In this document: positions 44,252 to 53,241 of the stretch, one piece after another | Layout: each line of letters starts with the position of its first letter | How positions within the stretch are numbered: position 1 is the stretch's first letter | DNA from: Aneurinibacillus sp. Ricciae_BoGa-3 | Lineage (GTDB): Bacteria > Bacillota > Bacilli > Aneurinibacillales > Aneurinibacillaceae | DNA length: 64,000 nt | NCBI RefSeq assembly: GCF_028421645.1 | Contig: NZ_CP116888.1 | Location: 1 to 64,000, forward strand | Direction of reading: 5' to 3' | Notes under the pieces: generated by a model | What the model saw: the letters and a program-made list of their open reading frames with translations, nothing else | Databases searched by the model: none | What the model was told of the DNA's origin: nothing | Program-made: the position numbers and the translations under genes

Positions 44252-45910
44252 TCACATGGCAACTGTTGTACTTTCTTTTATCATTTCTTCGTATTCGGTC
44301 TTGAAGTACCATAAGAAACCTTTATATTTATGTCCAGCCCCTCCTTTACACGCTTTTGATATATAATTTGCTCTAAATCCATCAGCAGAATTTAATGAGT
44401 GATATTCCTTGTGAAAAGAACCATCAAAATTCAATTGAACAACCGCTTTTTTCTGTTGATTTGTACATTTTTGCAACTCAAATTTTCCATTTTCGTAATC
44501 GGCTTTGTAGTACCACAAGTATCCTTTATATGAATGCCCATTTTTTTCGTTTTTTCCACTTTTCCCTTGACATGCAATAGAGATGGATTTCCGATTAAAA
44601 CCTTCTTTTTCTGCATGTATTATTTTGTCATATTCGTTTACTATCTCACCATTTAAACTTACCTGAAGAATTTTTCTGCTATCAGGATTAAAAATAGCTA
44701 ATTGTTTATTTTTTAGGGCATCAGCCACATGAATTTTCCCATATTTTTTCAACATTTCTTCGTATTCCGATTTGTAAAACCACAAATATCCAGCATAAAA
44801 ATGTCCGATTTTATAATATTCTCCTTTGCAAGCACTTGAAATTGAATGGTAATTAAATCCATTTACCAACGAGCAACTTTCATACTCTTTATAAAATGTA
44901 CCATCCGTTTCTAATTGGACTACAGCCACTCGCCTTTCTGGTATAATTAATTTTGTATCTTCTGGTTTTATCAACAATCCTCTAAATATACATGCCCTAA
45001 TTGCTCCTTCCGTACATCCATTCCCCAATTTTTTCGCAATTTGATGATGTGTATATTTTTTCAAATTTAGCAATTTCTGAGCTTTATCTATATCCCAACA
45101 CCTATCAATAACTGTCATATACCCTTTTGGCTTTATGAGAAAGCCTCTTCTAACTGCGTCTTGTATACAATGTGGTTTTATATCGAGTACCTTTGCAATT
45201 TCTTGATAACTCAAATGTTGATTTAATAGTTCTTGAGCTTGTTTGATATCCCATCTACGTGTTGTATCTTTTGAAACATCGACATAATTAGGGATTTCTT
45301 CTATCCAAGGAAAAAGAAATTGAATTGCTTTTAAAGGGGTATAATTTCTATGGTCTATAGCAAGATAGTTACACTTTTTATTTTCAATTGCATATTTCAT
45401 TTTTTTATAATCATCTTCTTTTGATTCTTCATCATCATGATAAGCTGACTGAAATTCAAAAACGGTATTGATTTCTGGAACGTATGCATCGTATGCACTA
45501 ACTCCACCATTTTTTCCACGAAAACCTAAATCATATTCAAATTTTGTTTGAGGATAATAATGTTTCAATACCTGTTTAACAACTTTAGCCATTAATGATT
45601 CTCTGACAGAAACACAACATTCTTTACACATATACGTTCCTTCTAAAATGCTTCCTGGTGCTACATCCCAATCACCATGACAAATCGAACATATATGCAA
45701 TATTTTTTTTGCTCCACCTTGATAACGCTCCCCTTCTTTTACTTTAACGAACCCACCCATTTCTTTAAGTCTTTGAATATATGTTTCATGCGATAACTTT
45801 CTTTTTCTACCAATTTCTTTAACATTACAAGATTTACATTTTTTTGCTAAGTTATTTATTAAACGAACAGCATGTATATCTCGATTTACTCCAGTCGCAC
45901 AATACAGCAT
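44252..45910 (-). CDS. modular homing-endonuclease-like protein, main part
   Basis: 552 codons. Starts inside a zinc-ribbon (KKCKSCN). Then: HICSICHGDW...CKECC zinc motif; a PD-(D/E)xK/Vsr-like nuclease segment with YDAYVPEINTVFEFQSAYHD; two HTH units (WDIKQAQELLNQHLSYQEIA; WDIDKAQKLLNLKKYTHHQI); and three NUMOD1-like repeats of the form VVQL..DG.F.KEY.S...A.GF....IS.ACKG...YKG.LWYYK. This order is that of free-standing or intron homing nucleases. The natural N-terminus lies in the preceding frame (45852-46241): a missing base near 45890 would restore CDCGVNRDIH. Confidence 0.7.
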   Translation of the reverse strand: MLYCATGVNRDIHAVRLINNLAKKCKSCNVKEIGRKRKLSHETYIQRLKEMGGFVKVKEGERYQGGAKKILHICSICHGDWDVAPGSILEGTYMCKECCVSVRESLMAKVVKQVLKHYYPQTKFEYDLGFRGKNGGVSAYDAYVPEINTVFEFQSAYHDDEESKEDDYKKMKYAIENKKCNYLAIDHRNYTPLKAIQFLFPWIEEIPNYVDVSKDTTRRWDIKQAQELLNQHLSYQEIAKVLDIKPHCIQDAVRRGFLIKPKGYMTVIDRCWDIDKAQKLLNLKKYTHHQIAKKLGNGCTEGAIRACIFRGLLIKPEDTKLIIPERRVAVVQLETDGTFYKEYESCSLVNGFNYHSISSACKGEYYKIGHFYAGYLWFYKSEYEEMLKKYGKIHVADALKNKQLAIFNPDSRKILQVSLNGEIVNEYDKIIHAEKEGFNRKSISIACQGKSGKNEKNGHSYKGYLWYYKADYENGKFELQKCTNQQKKAVVQLNFDGSFHKEYHSLNSADGFRANYISKACKGGAGHKYKGFLWYFKTEYEEMIKESTTVAM

Positions 45911-46241
45911 ACTTGTTTGGAGAATTGTTTTTGCTTATATCTAAAACTTTCCAAGCTCCAAAAATGTCTCCGACTTTAATATCTTTCCATTTTTTCTTCA
46001 GACGTTTTTTGTCTGTTTTTCTTGCACAAACAGGGCATCCCTTTTTAGCAACAGTTCTACTATCTATACGAGTTTTCCATGAATGATTACAATCTTTGTT
46101 TTTACATTTCCAATAAACTTCTTTATTACTGGCATAGCTTACATCATCAGGAGTTAAATCACCATTTCTCTCCATATCCCATTCTTGTGCGATAACTGGA
46201 TGTGTCATCGATAATCTGTTTGCGTCTTTTATTTTTAACAT
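45852..46241 (-). CDS. zinc-ribbon N-terminal part of the frameshifted nuclease gene
   Basis: Residues 10-75 match the DUF4379-type zinc ribbon (HPVIAQEWDMERNGDLTPDD, VYWKCKNKDCNHSW, RIDSRT, GCPVCARK). A second module begins VGDIFGAWKVLD...KYAVLCD and breaks off; the other frame continues it as TGVNRDIHAVRL...KKCKSC, where related proteins read CDCG. So this and the 44252-45910 frame were one gene of about 660 codons. The ending CDWSKSRYTCCSFNK is out of frame. Weak A-rich ribosome site before ATG 46241. Confidence 0.6.
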   Translation of the reverse strand: MLKIKDANRLSMTHPVIAQEWDMERNGDLTPDDVSYASNKEVYWKCKNKDCNHSWKTRIDSRTVAKKGCPVCARKTDKKRLKKKWKDIKVGDIFGAWKVLDISKNNSPNKYAVLCDWSKSRYTCCSFNK

Positions 46242-46408
46242 TTTTATATCTCCAAATTACCAATTTTGTAAATTAAATTTTACATCTTATATTATGTATT
46301 ATATGGCCTATATGTGCTTATATCAATATTTTTGTTACCGCGTTATACCAATCCCACCACCATCAAAACATAAAAAAGAACCAACCGAAGTTGATTCCTT
46401 TCTAAGAA

Positions 46409-46909
46409 CTAACCAGCTATTTGACTGTTCTTTGATTCTTTCATTCTCACCCAATAATCTTTCGCTTGATAAGCGTCTGTCCCTTCTTTCCCTTTATGAA
46501 TGAGTGTGTTTATTGGATTTATTATCGTTAATGTCCCATACATTCCCCAAAACGTAAAATATCCAACATGATAATGCCACATCATTAAGAAAGTGCAGAT
46601 GCCAATAACAAAATTAAAACCCATTCCAGCCAAACAAATGAATAATCTTTCTCCATTTGTCAATTGATGGTGAGGTGTATCATCCCAATGACAAACCCCA
46701 TCCCAAAACTGAACGCCAAATGAAAATTTCCCAAAACTTAATAATGGTCTGCCCCTGCCGAATTCAATTCTGTCTACCTTGCCTCCACAAAACCATACTG
46801 CCAATGCGTGTCCCATCTCATGTGAACACACATAGCAATACAGAGCAAAGAGCGAAATTCCTAACAAAACAACATAAAACATGATGTCGCCATCCAAAAA
46901 TAGAGCCAT
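46409..46909 (-). CDS. small M50-family (site-2 protease-like) membrane metalloprotease
   Basis: 166 aa. HEMGH at residues 30-34 inside the first hydrophobic segment gives the two zinc His and the Glu. Near the C-terminus NPINTLIHKGKEGTDAYQ corresponds to the second M50 motif (N.....(L).TDG), with Asp of GTDA as the likely third ligand. Four hydrophobic segments. M50 proteases cut substrates within the membrane, often anti-sigma factors or peptides. A related but distinct copy lies at 61924-62421. CAGGAGGAG precedes ATG 46909. Confidence 0.75.
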   Translation of the reverse strand: MALFLDGDIMFYVVLLGISLFALYCYVCSHEMGHALAVWFCGGKVDRIEFGRGRPLLSFGKFSFGVQFWDGVCHWDDTPHHQLTNGERLFICLAGMGFNFVIGICTFLMMWHYHVGYFTFWGMYGTLTIINPINTLIHKGKEGTDAYQAKDYWVRMKESKNSQIAG

Positions 46910-47147
46910 AGAAACTCCTCCTGTTATATAAAAAGATATTTGATTATATGTATCTCTCTATATATTTACAAACACCACTACTTTATTATCTTCCTATTTA
47001 TTGAAACAACAAAAAAAGAGAGAAGTTTCACTACTCTCCTGAAAATGTAATATTTTAATACTGTTACGCCAAATTCCTGGAATAGGCTAAGAAAATTGGA
47101 ATGTATGAAGGTTCGTTATTCCATTCACTTTCACGGCATCTATATGT

Positions 47148-48644
47148 CTATCGAAAATTTATGTTTACAGTAATCATTCCGTCATCATCTTTTGTGTAAT
47201 AAATTTTATTAATTATGCTCTTCAAAAAGATATTCTTAGACTTATTATCGTTTAAGTTTTCAAACTCAGAATAAGCTTCTTGTAATGATTTCACTTCTGG
47301 TCTTTTTTCACACCTTTTTTCTAATTCAACAATTTCATTTTGTAATGCTTGAATCTGTTCCTCCCTTATTCGCTTTCTTTCCAAAAATCTTTCTTTGCTT
47401 ATTTCCCCATCTTCCCTCTGCTCTTGTAGAATATTAATCGCTTCCTCATGCTTAGTTATCGCATCATATTTGTCTTTTATAGAGCTTCTAAGCACAATTA
47501 ACTCACTTTCTAATACATCATACTTCTCGTTTAATCGTTTATCTTCTATTTTGTTTATTTCTTGAAAGACAGTCTTAATGATTTCGTTTACGTTTGTGCC
47601 TGGATTACCACACCTATTTCCAAGTTCGTCCGACTTCTGGCATTTCTTTACGTATTCAATGTCGTTTTGTCCATTATATGTAAACTGCATGGAGTGACCA
47701 CATTTCGCACAATAAACCAAACCGCTTAATGTAAACGCACCTCTCCTCGATGCTCTTGGAATTACCCTTCTTTTAGCAAACAACTCCAATATTCTATTGT
47801 GTTCTTCCAGGGTCTTAATTGCTTCATGTTTCCCGTCTATTACTATCCATTCATCCTGCGGAAAAACCTTTAACGCTTTGGTTTTTTTATTTTTATGTCC
47901 GCTTCCCTTTTGTTTTGCAAATACTATCTTTCCTAAATGCGTTTGGTCATATAATAAACGATAAACAGCAGTTGAAGTCCACGATTTCCCACCTGGACTT
48001 TGATGTCCTAATTTATTCAACTCCCAAGCAATCTGTTCGGCTGTATATCCGTTTAAGGCTCTACCTTTTATTAAGTTATATATTTCACGCTTGCTTTCAT
48101 CCACTTCAATACTATGTTTATCACGATTATAAAAATAAGGAAATGGTGGTTTTCCATTCGTCCATTCTCCTCGTTTTGCTCCTAGTATTTTTCCTCTACG
48201 TAATCGCTTAGAAATTTGTTTATACTCTACTCTCGCCAAGAATTTTTTAATGTCTAATTGAAATTCATCTTCATCGTTTTCCAAATCAAACACTTTTTCA
48301 GGTGTTATAATTAACACTTCATTATCTCTTAATATCCTTTCAATTTTACCCCAGTCTTCATCGTTGCCTCTTCCCAATCTTTCTATTTCAACCACAGCAA
48401 CAGCATCATAAAGTCCTTGTTGAATTTCTTCCAACATTTCTAAAAAAATGGGTCTGTCATCTACGCTGTTACTTGTCCCGATTTCAGCAAACTCCTTATA
48501 TCTATAGCCATATGCCTCACATATTTCAGTTAATGCAAGTCTATGATTATCCAAGTCTAAGTCTACATCACCTCTACTTTTTCTTAAATAGATTGCCACA
48601 TCTTTAATGAGATAACCTTTTTCTAGACCTATCATATTTGGCAT
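47148..48644 (-). CDS. large serine recombinase
   Basis: 498 aa. Resolvase domain (about 12-160) with the nucleophile Ser23 in YLRKSRGD and EIERLGRG. Recombinase domain about 170-285 (EIYNLIKGRALNGYTAEQIA; GGKSWTSTAVYRLLYD). Zinc-ribbon YCAKCGHSMQF...CQKS...RCGN at about 312-345. Long coiled coil 370-460. This is the architecture of phage integrases and SpoIVCA/CisA-type excisionases, which recombine attP/attB sites in one direction. GGGAGGA precedes ATG 48644. No att core could be recognised nearby by eye. Confidence 0.9.
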   Translation of the reverse strand: MPNMIGLEKGYLIKDVAIYLRKSRGDVDLDLDNHRLALTEICEAYGYRYKEFAEIGTSNSVDDRPIFLEMLEEIQQGLYDAVAVVEIERLGRGNDEDWGKIERILRDNEVLIITPEKVFDLENDEDEFQLDIKKFLARVEYKQISKRLRRGKILGAKRGEWTNGKPPFPYFYNRDKHSIEVDESKREIYNLIKGRALNGYTAEQIAWELNKLGHQSPGGKSWTSTAVYRLLYDQTHLGKIVFAKQKGSGHKNKKTKALKVFPQDEWIVIDGKHEAIKTLEEHNRILELFAKRRVIPRASRRGAFTLSGLVYCAKCGHSMQFTYNGQNDIEYVKKCQKSDELGNRCGNPGTNVNEIIKTVFQEINKIEDKRLNEKYDVLESELIVLRSSIKDKYDAITKHEEAINILQEQREDGEISKERFLERKRIREEQIQALQNEIVELEKRCEKRPEVKSLQEAYSEFENLNDNKSKNIFLKSIINKIYYTKDDDGMITVNINFR

Positions 48645-48744
48645 ATACTTCCTCCCATTTGATTTAATGGAATTAGTATATCACAGAAAAAATTGCCAGA
48701 TGATGTTTAGCAAAAAGCGAACCCATTCTTATTTTGAAAAGAAA

Positions 48745-48779
48745 AAATATCCTGCACATATATTGCGCAGGATATTTTT
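48745..48779 (-). terminator. terminator on minus strand
   Basis: AAAATATCCTGC / GCAGGATATTTTT hairpin after the 92-aa gene (reads both ways). Confidence 0.75.
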
Positions 48780-48796
48780 GAGAATTTTATTCATTC

Positions 48797-49075
48797 TTAA
48801 GGAACATAAACCACCCATTCTGATGATGGTGTAACGATAATTTTATTGTGACCCACCTCTAGTTTTAGAAGATAGTCTTCTAAATCCTCTATCTTGCAAA
48901 AATCCAGTCCACTAGAAACAGCGGATTGAACATCTAATAACCCGATATGTCCGTTTTCTTTTTTGTAAATCAAATAACGGGTTGAGTATCTGCTTGTCCC
49001 TTTTTCTTTCCACTGAATAATATCCCGTAACTCCAAGTTTTCCTTTTCTCTAAACATGGTTACAAATTGATTCAT
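48797..49075 (-). CDS. hypothetical protein, 92 aa
   Basis: MNQFVTMFREKENLELRDII; beta-rich C-terminus (VGHNKIIVTPSSEWVVYVP). TTAGGGAGGA lies before ATG 49075. Not recognised. Confidence 0.65.
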   Translation of the reverse strand: MNQFVTMFREKENLELRDIIQWKEKGTSRYSTRYLIYKKENGHIGLLDVQSAVSSGLDFCKIEDLEDYLLKLEVGHNKIIVTPSSEWVVYVP

Positions 49076-49350
49076 TTGAATTCCTCCCTAATGAATTTGT
49101 CACCAAAGACCACTATTTTATTATGAATACTTCATTGTACTCGCTTCCGTTATTTTTATTAGAACTCGTAACAATAATAATAAAAAGCTGACAATCGTGT
49201 CAGTTTTTCGATTTGAAACTATTGAAGTTGGAATTCAAACATGCCTTGATTCTTAGGGGTAATCGGATTATATAGTGGATTCTCCTTATATTTATGGAAT
49301 ATTTTCTATACTCTTTGACAATATTGATTACCAGGATTTAAAGGTGAAAT

Positions 49351-49434
49351 CGGGTTTTTCACCACAATGTGATTTTTGTTATCAAACGGGTTGCTTTTTC
49401 TGTAAACCACGTCGCCCACTTGGAAGAGATTCGA
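49351..49434 (-). pseudogene. relic of Ig-repeat surface gene
   Basis: Minus-strand 28-codon segment SNLFQVGDVVYRKSNPFDNK + NHIVVKNP matches SNLFKVGNVVYTKVNPLDNQ + NHIVMKNP of surface proteins A and B (near their residue 250-275). No other part of the family is present nearby, so this is a short leftover 36 kb from the cluster, facing the other way. 49076-49305 shows no gene. Confidence 0.7.
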
Positions 49435-49485
49435 AATAATAACTATGCTGTCCATTTCTCGTACTATGAAGAACAAGCTTTTGAA

Positions 49486-49526
49486 ATAAAAAAAGCACCA
49501 AAATCCTTTTCGGACTTGGTGCTTTC
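49486..49526 (-). terminator. terminator of the desaturase gene
   Basis: Minus strand AAAGCACCAA / TTGGTGCTTT with seven T following. Confidence 0.75.
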
Positions 49527-49556
49527 GATAGAGAGTGAACTTTATTCCATACAAAG

Positions 49557-50546
49557 TTATAATGGCAACTCTCTAAAACTGATGAATTTTTTATTCCGTT
49601 CATCCCATAGGCTCAACTTAACTGACTGTAAACTTCTTGCTAGTGTCACCGTCTCAGCTTGCTGAAAGTCTGGATTTTCTTCATGGGCTTTCTTCAAATT
49701 ATAATTTGGAATTCGTGAACTCAAATGATGGATATGGTGAAATCCGATGTTTCCTGTCAACCACTGAAAAACTAGCGGGAGATTATAAAAAGAACTGCCC
49801 TGCATGGCGGCTCTCACATACGTCCAGTCTTTATCTCTTTCAAAGTACGTATCCTCAAACGTATGTTGGATAAAAAACAGCCAAACACCAATCGCTCCAG
49901 AGACGAAAAAGATAGGAACTTCGACTAAAAGGAAGGACTTCCAACCGATTAACCAGCATAGGAAGACAACAAGAATTGTGAGGATAATATTCCTTAAATA
50001 CGTATTCAACCGTTCTTTCAGTTTTGCACCTCTTCGATTAAACCGATATTGAATCAGGAACACCAAGGCAGGACCTATTCCCAACATGAGGATTGGATGG
50101 TGGTATAGTCGATATAATATCTTCTTATAACCATGAGCTTTTTGATATTCATCAATCGTCCAAATCCATAAATCCCCGATACCTCGCTTATCCAAATTGG
50201 AACTGGTCGCATGATGAATATTGTGCTCCATTGCCCATTTCTGATAGGGAAAGAAAACCAATATTCCCGTGAGTGTTCCTACAATATTATTGGCTACTCG
50301 ACTTTTAAAAAACGATTTGTGACAACAGTCGTGAAAAATAATGAAGGCTCTTATTAAAAAGAAACCCGCTATGACTGAAAGTAAAAGAGTCAACCAGTAC
50401 GATACGGATAAACAGAAATAGGCTCCAACCCACAATGCAAAAAACGGAACCAATGTGTTTATCATTTGCCAGATACTCTTCATGTGGTGCGGTATTTCAT
50501 ATTGTTTAATAACTTTTCGCCATTCTTGTTCTGCTTGCTTAGACAC
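49557..50546 (-). CDS. membrane fatty-acid desaturase
   Basis: 329 aa with four to five membrane segments and all three di-iron His boxes: HDCCH (72-76), HNIHH (108-112) and HHIHH (about 273-277). This is the acyl-lipid desaturase family, like B. subtilis Des, which introduces a cis double bond into phospholipid acyl chains using O2 and ferredoxin or flavodoxin to restore fluidity. GTG start about 12 bp after AAGGGG. A metabolic cargo gene amid orphan genes. No DesK/DesR pair is in the window, so control would come from elsewhere. Confidence 0.88.
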   Translation of the reverse strand: MSKQAEQEWRKVIKQYEIPHHMKSIWQMINTLVPFFALWVGAYFCLSVSYWLTLLLSVIAGFFLIRAFIIFHDCCHKSFFKSRVANNIVGTLTGILVFFPYQKWAMEHNIHHATSSNLDKRGIGDLWIWTIDEYQKAHGYKKILYRLYHHPILMLGIGPALVFLIQYRFNRRGAKLKERLNTYLRNIILTILVVFLCWLIGWKSFLLVEVPIFFVSGAIGVWLFFIQHTFEDTYFERDKDWTYVRAAMQGSSFYNLPLVFQWLTGNIGFHHIHHLSSRIPNYNLKKAHEENPDFQQAETVTLARSLQSVKLSLWDERNKKFISFRELPL

Positions 50547-50821
50547 TCTTCTGAAATTCCCCTTTTTTTCTTATAAATTTTGCTAGAGAGGTATTTACAT
50601 TACCTCTTGGGCATCACGATTAGCAAGAATTCTGGATTAACCGCTTTGAACTCAACCTTACACCGAAGGCAAATTATACCCTGCTTCTACCCTCTCACTG
50701 TATACCATCTTCATTCTTTTGTACTTGGTAATTATTTACTCAAAACTTCTCAAATCATGGATTTAACTGTCTCAACTCCACTCCTCTTTTAAGATTTTAT
50801 AAAAGAAATATACCACATATA

Positions 50822-50864
50822 TTGACTATTGTCATTATGATATAATTAAAACGACAATAGTCAA
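50822..50864 (+). promoter_or_regulatory. 12-bp perfect inverted repeat around a TATAAT box
   Basis: TTGACTATTGTC (50822-50833) and GACAATAGTCAA (50853-50864), 19 bp apart, with TATGATATAAT between. Each arm is a variant of the GACTATAGTC element. It lies about 150 bp upstream of the small zinc-ribbon gene, so the transcript would have a long leader. 50547-50821 has no gene; a hairpin GAGAGGTA / TACCTCT lies near 50585. Confidence 0.55.
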
Positions 50865-51012
50865 AGATAACATATATTTCTTGGGAAATTCAAGTTCGGT
50901 TTAACGAAGCTTGGTGAGAATTAACTCGATTGTTATGAGTTTCAGAGAAGGACATATCATAAATAAACGTAACAGATAAGGTGTTCATTTTAGAACATGG
51001 GAGGTCTTAAGT

Positions 51013-51186
51013 ATGACAACAAGTGAGCTTCATAATAAAAAAGAAGAACAAGAGTTGTGTACGGTTTGCGGAAAGGAGAAGAGTGTTTATTTAGCCTATG
51101 GGCATGAATTATGCAAAAGTTGTTATTACACGATTAATAATGGCATGAATGAGGCATTAAGACGAATGCAAGATGAAGAGGCATAG
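51013..51186 (+). CDS. 57-aa zinc-ribbon protein
   Basis: ATG 51013 follows GGGAGGTC. Sequence includes CTVCGKEKSVYLAYGHELCK and SCYY, giving CxxC-x18-CxxC, a treble-clef-like zinc site. C-terminal helix (EALRRMQDEEA). Upstream lies the 12-bp inverted repeat around a promoter-like box. Possibly a small regulator; function unknown. Confidence 0.65.
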   Translation: MTTSELHNKKEEQELCTVCGKEKSVYLAYGHELCKSCYYTINNGMNEALRRMQDEEA

Positions 51187-51208
51187 ATTCAATCTATGAC
51201 TTTTTTAG

Positions 51209-51244
51209 CAATAAAAAAGCCTCCGTATATGAACGGAAGCTCAT
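51209..51244. terminator. bidirectional terminator
   Basis: AAAAAAGCCTCCGT / ACGGAAGCTC hairpin with T/A runs on both sides, between convergent genes. Confidence 0.65.
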
Positions 51245-51256
51245 TGATAGCTATTT

Positions 51257-51721
51257 TTATTGAAATGCTTCCTTAAGAATATTTGTAAATGCAGATTGGT
51301 TGAATTCAGTACTGTTTCTTACGGTTTGTCCATTTTTTACGAGTCTCCAACCACTATCCGTCAGAACAACATAATAATCAGGATTATCCATTCTGGTATT
51401 GTTTAAATAGATATCAATTCTTCCTTTTACTCCCATGAAATTTGCTCCAACAGGTTCTATACGAATAGCTTTACCATATTTTGTTTGTAAACCAAGAGCA
51501 TCTACCTGGTATGTACCTATCTGGTATTCTTGAAGAGAATTTTTATATTTGTTTTCTTTTAACAAACCCTGTTTTACTTCATTTTTAATCCAATTATTAA
51601 TGGTGTCAAAAAATATCGATACTTCGTTTAAATAATTTTCTTTAACCTTCATCCAGTTTACTTGTTCTTCATTCGCTTTACTCTCTTTTTGTTTTAGAAA
51701 ATCACTTAAATCTTCACTCAT
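51257..51721 (-). CDS. hypothetical protein, 154 aa
   Basis: MSEDLSDFLKQKESKANEEQ; helical start then a beta-rich domain (IRIEPVGANFMGVKGRIDIY; DYYVVLTDSGWRLVKNGQTV). AAGGGGGATT lies before ATG 51721, better than an upstream in-frame start at 51793. Not recognised. Confidence 0.65.
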   Translation of the reverse strand: MSEDLSDFLKQKESKANEEQVNWMKVKENYLNEVSIFFDTINNWIKNEVKQGLLKENKYKNSLQEYQIGTYQVDALGLQTKYGKAIRIEPVGANFMGVKGRIDIYLNNTRMDNPDYYVVLTDSGWRLVKNGQTVRNSTEFNQSAFTNILKEAFQ

Positions 51722-51964
51722 ATAGTAATCCCCCTTATACAAAAATAAAACAGATGGATACTTATGTAAGTATATAGTAAAAATTACCGTCATTCAAGAT
51801 GGCATTACATACAAACAAACTCGTCCATTCATCTTCTTTCAGCCCTACTTGTTTACGTTTATTTCCTTCTCTCTTTATTAAATCAAAGCAAAAGGCATAT
51901 AATATAAAAATTTTTTATAAAACAGGCGTTTAATCAACATATTTTACTTAGGAGTGATTTGATA

Positions 51965-53062
51965 ATGGAAACAGCAATGATGACAACAGGTACAGAAATG
52001 AAAGAAGAAGAAATTCGTATTATTGTTCCTCAACCTGGTATGAAATGGGGATTTTTCACCATCGATGTAAGTAGAGATGAAATGAGCGTAGCACAATTTA
52101 TGAATCGTTTGGAAGTGTTTAAATTCAATGACCCGATTCAACGCAACTGTGTATGGCCCATCATCAAAAAATCTCTATTAATTGTTTCGATTCTAGAAGA
52201 AGTTTCTATTGGGGAGATTAAAACAGAAATTGTTCGTCACAATAAGAAGAAATTCAGAAACGTATTGGATGGAAAACAGCGTTTAACTACAATTCGAGAC
52301 TATATTCGGGGTCGCTTTGCTTTGGTAAATGCCTTTGTTCGTTGTTTTGATGCAGACGGAAATCAAGTAAAGATAGATATTAGTGGAATGTCCTTTGATG
52401 ACCTGCCTCAGCATTTCCAAGAGCGTATTATGGCTTTGATTTTAGATATTAAGAGCTATGATGACCTTGATGAAAAAATGAAAGCTGAATTGTTCCAACG
52501 CTGGAATAATGGAGAAATTCTCAAACCTTCTCAATTACGGAAATCAAAAATGTCGTATGAATTACTCTTTGGAATTGCGTCACTTAAAGAACTGGAAGTT
52601 TTTAATGCAGGATTCAGTGAAAGTGCCGTGAATAATGACACTCATTCTGATATGTTGTTAAAAGCATTATCTGTATTAAAAACAGACAACAATACAGGAT
52701 TAGATAATAACACCCTCAATCGTTTTCTCGATGAAAAGAGTTTTACAGCGGAAAATATCGAGGAATTGAAAGAGCTTGGTCACTATCTAAACGAAACATA
52801 CAAATTGTTAGAAGAAAAAGCGGTTAAAAAATCCTTTGGGGCATCCAAAACCGTAACGCTTTTATATGTAGCAAGAAAAGCAAAAGAAGAGAACCGTTCC
52901 TATGAAGAATTTGCGAATTGGATTGAATCTTTCTTTGTGAAAGACTACAAGAAAAGCGGATACGCTACTACTTCTGGTACTGCGAAATTAGATTCCGTAA
53001 AACGAAGAAATAGTATTGGAATGGAACACTATACCACTTATTTTTCTAAACTAGTAGCTTAA
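51965..53062 (+). CDS. DUF262-domain protein
   Basis: About 365 aa. N-terminal GmrSD/DUF262 fold: FNDPIQRNCVWPIIKKSLLI followed by NVLDGKQRLTTIRDYIRG, the family's LDGxQRLTTL signature (ParB-like NTP-binding nuclease fold). The DUF1524 HNH nuclease domain that completes GmrSD-type restriction proteins is not present; instead a helical C-terminus. AGGAGTGA precedes ATG 51965 by seven bases. It may bind nucleotide and act alone or with another protein; several phage-borne and defence-linked DUF262 proteins have this short form. Confidence 0.75.
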   Translation: METAMMTTGTEMKEEEIRIIVPQPGMKWGFFTIDVSRDEMSVAQFMNRLEVFKFNDPIQRNCVWPIIKKSLLIVSILEEVSIGEIKTEIVRHNKKKFRNVLDGKQRLTTIRDYIRGRFALVNAFVRCFDADGNQVKIDISGMSFDDLPQHFQERIMALILDIKSYDDLDEKMKAELFQRWNNGEILKPSQLRKSKMSYELLFGIASLKELEVFNAGFSESAVNNDTHSDMLLKALSVLKTDNNTGLDNNTLNRFLDEKSFTAENIEELKELGHYLNETYKLLEEKAVKKSFGASKTVTLLYVARKAKEENRSYEEFANWIESFFVKDYKKSGYATTSGTAKLDSVKRRNSIGMEHYTTYFSKLVA

Positions 53063-53144
53063 CAAAAAAGAGGCATCTTGTTTTTACAATAATGGGTTCT
53101 CTTTTGAGGTGCAAAATGTAAAAAAACAGGTTAAATAATATGCA

Positions 53145-53189
53145 AAAAAACATGGCAATTCGCATATGAATTCGCCATGTTTTTTTGCA
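53145..53189 (+). terminator. strong palindromic terminator
   Basis: ACATGGCAATTC ... GAATTCGCCATGT with A-run before and T-run after, between the DUF262 and ART-like genes; works in both directions. Confidence 0.8.
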
Positions 53190-53241
53190 TTTTCTCAGAA
53201 ATCTCTGTGTATTATCGATATAATAGATACCTACCTTCTTT

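Noticed and set aside
47819..48211. Plus-strand 130-codon frame within the serine recombinase
   Set aside because: Low-complexity hydrophobic shadow of a well-supported gene.
50580..50792. Plus-strand 70-codon frame upstream of the inverted repeat
   Set aside because: No ribosome site and no recognisable composition; lies in a non-coding divergent region.
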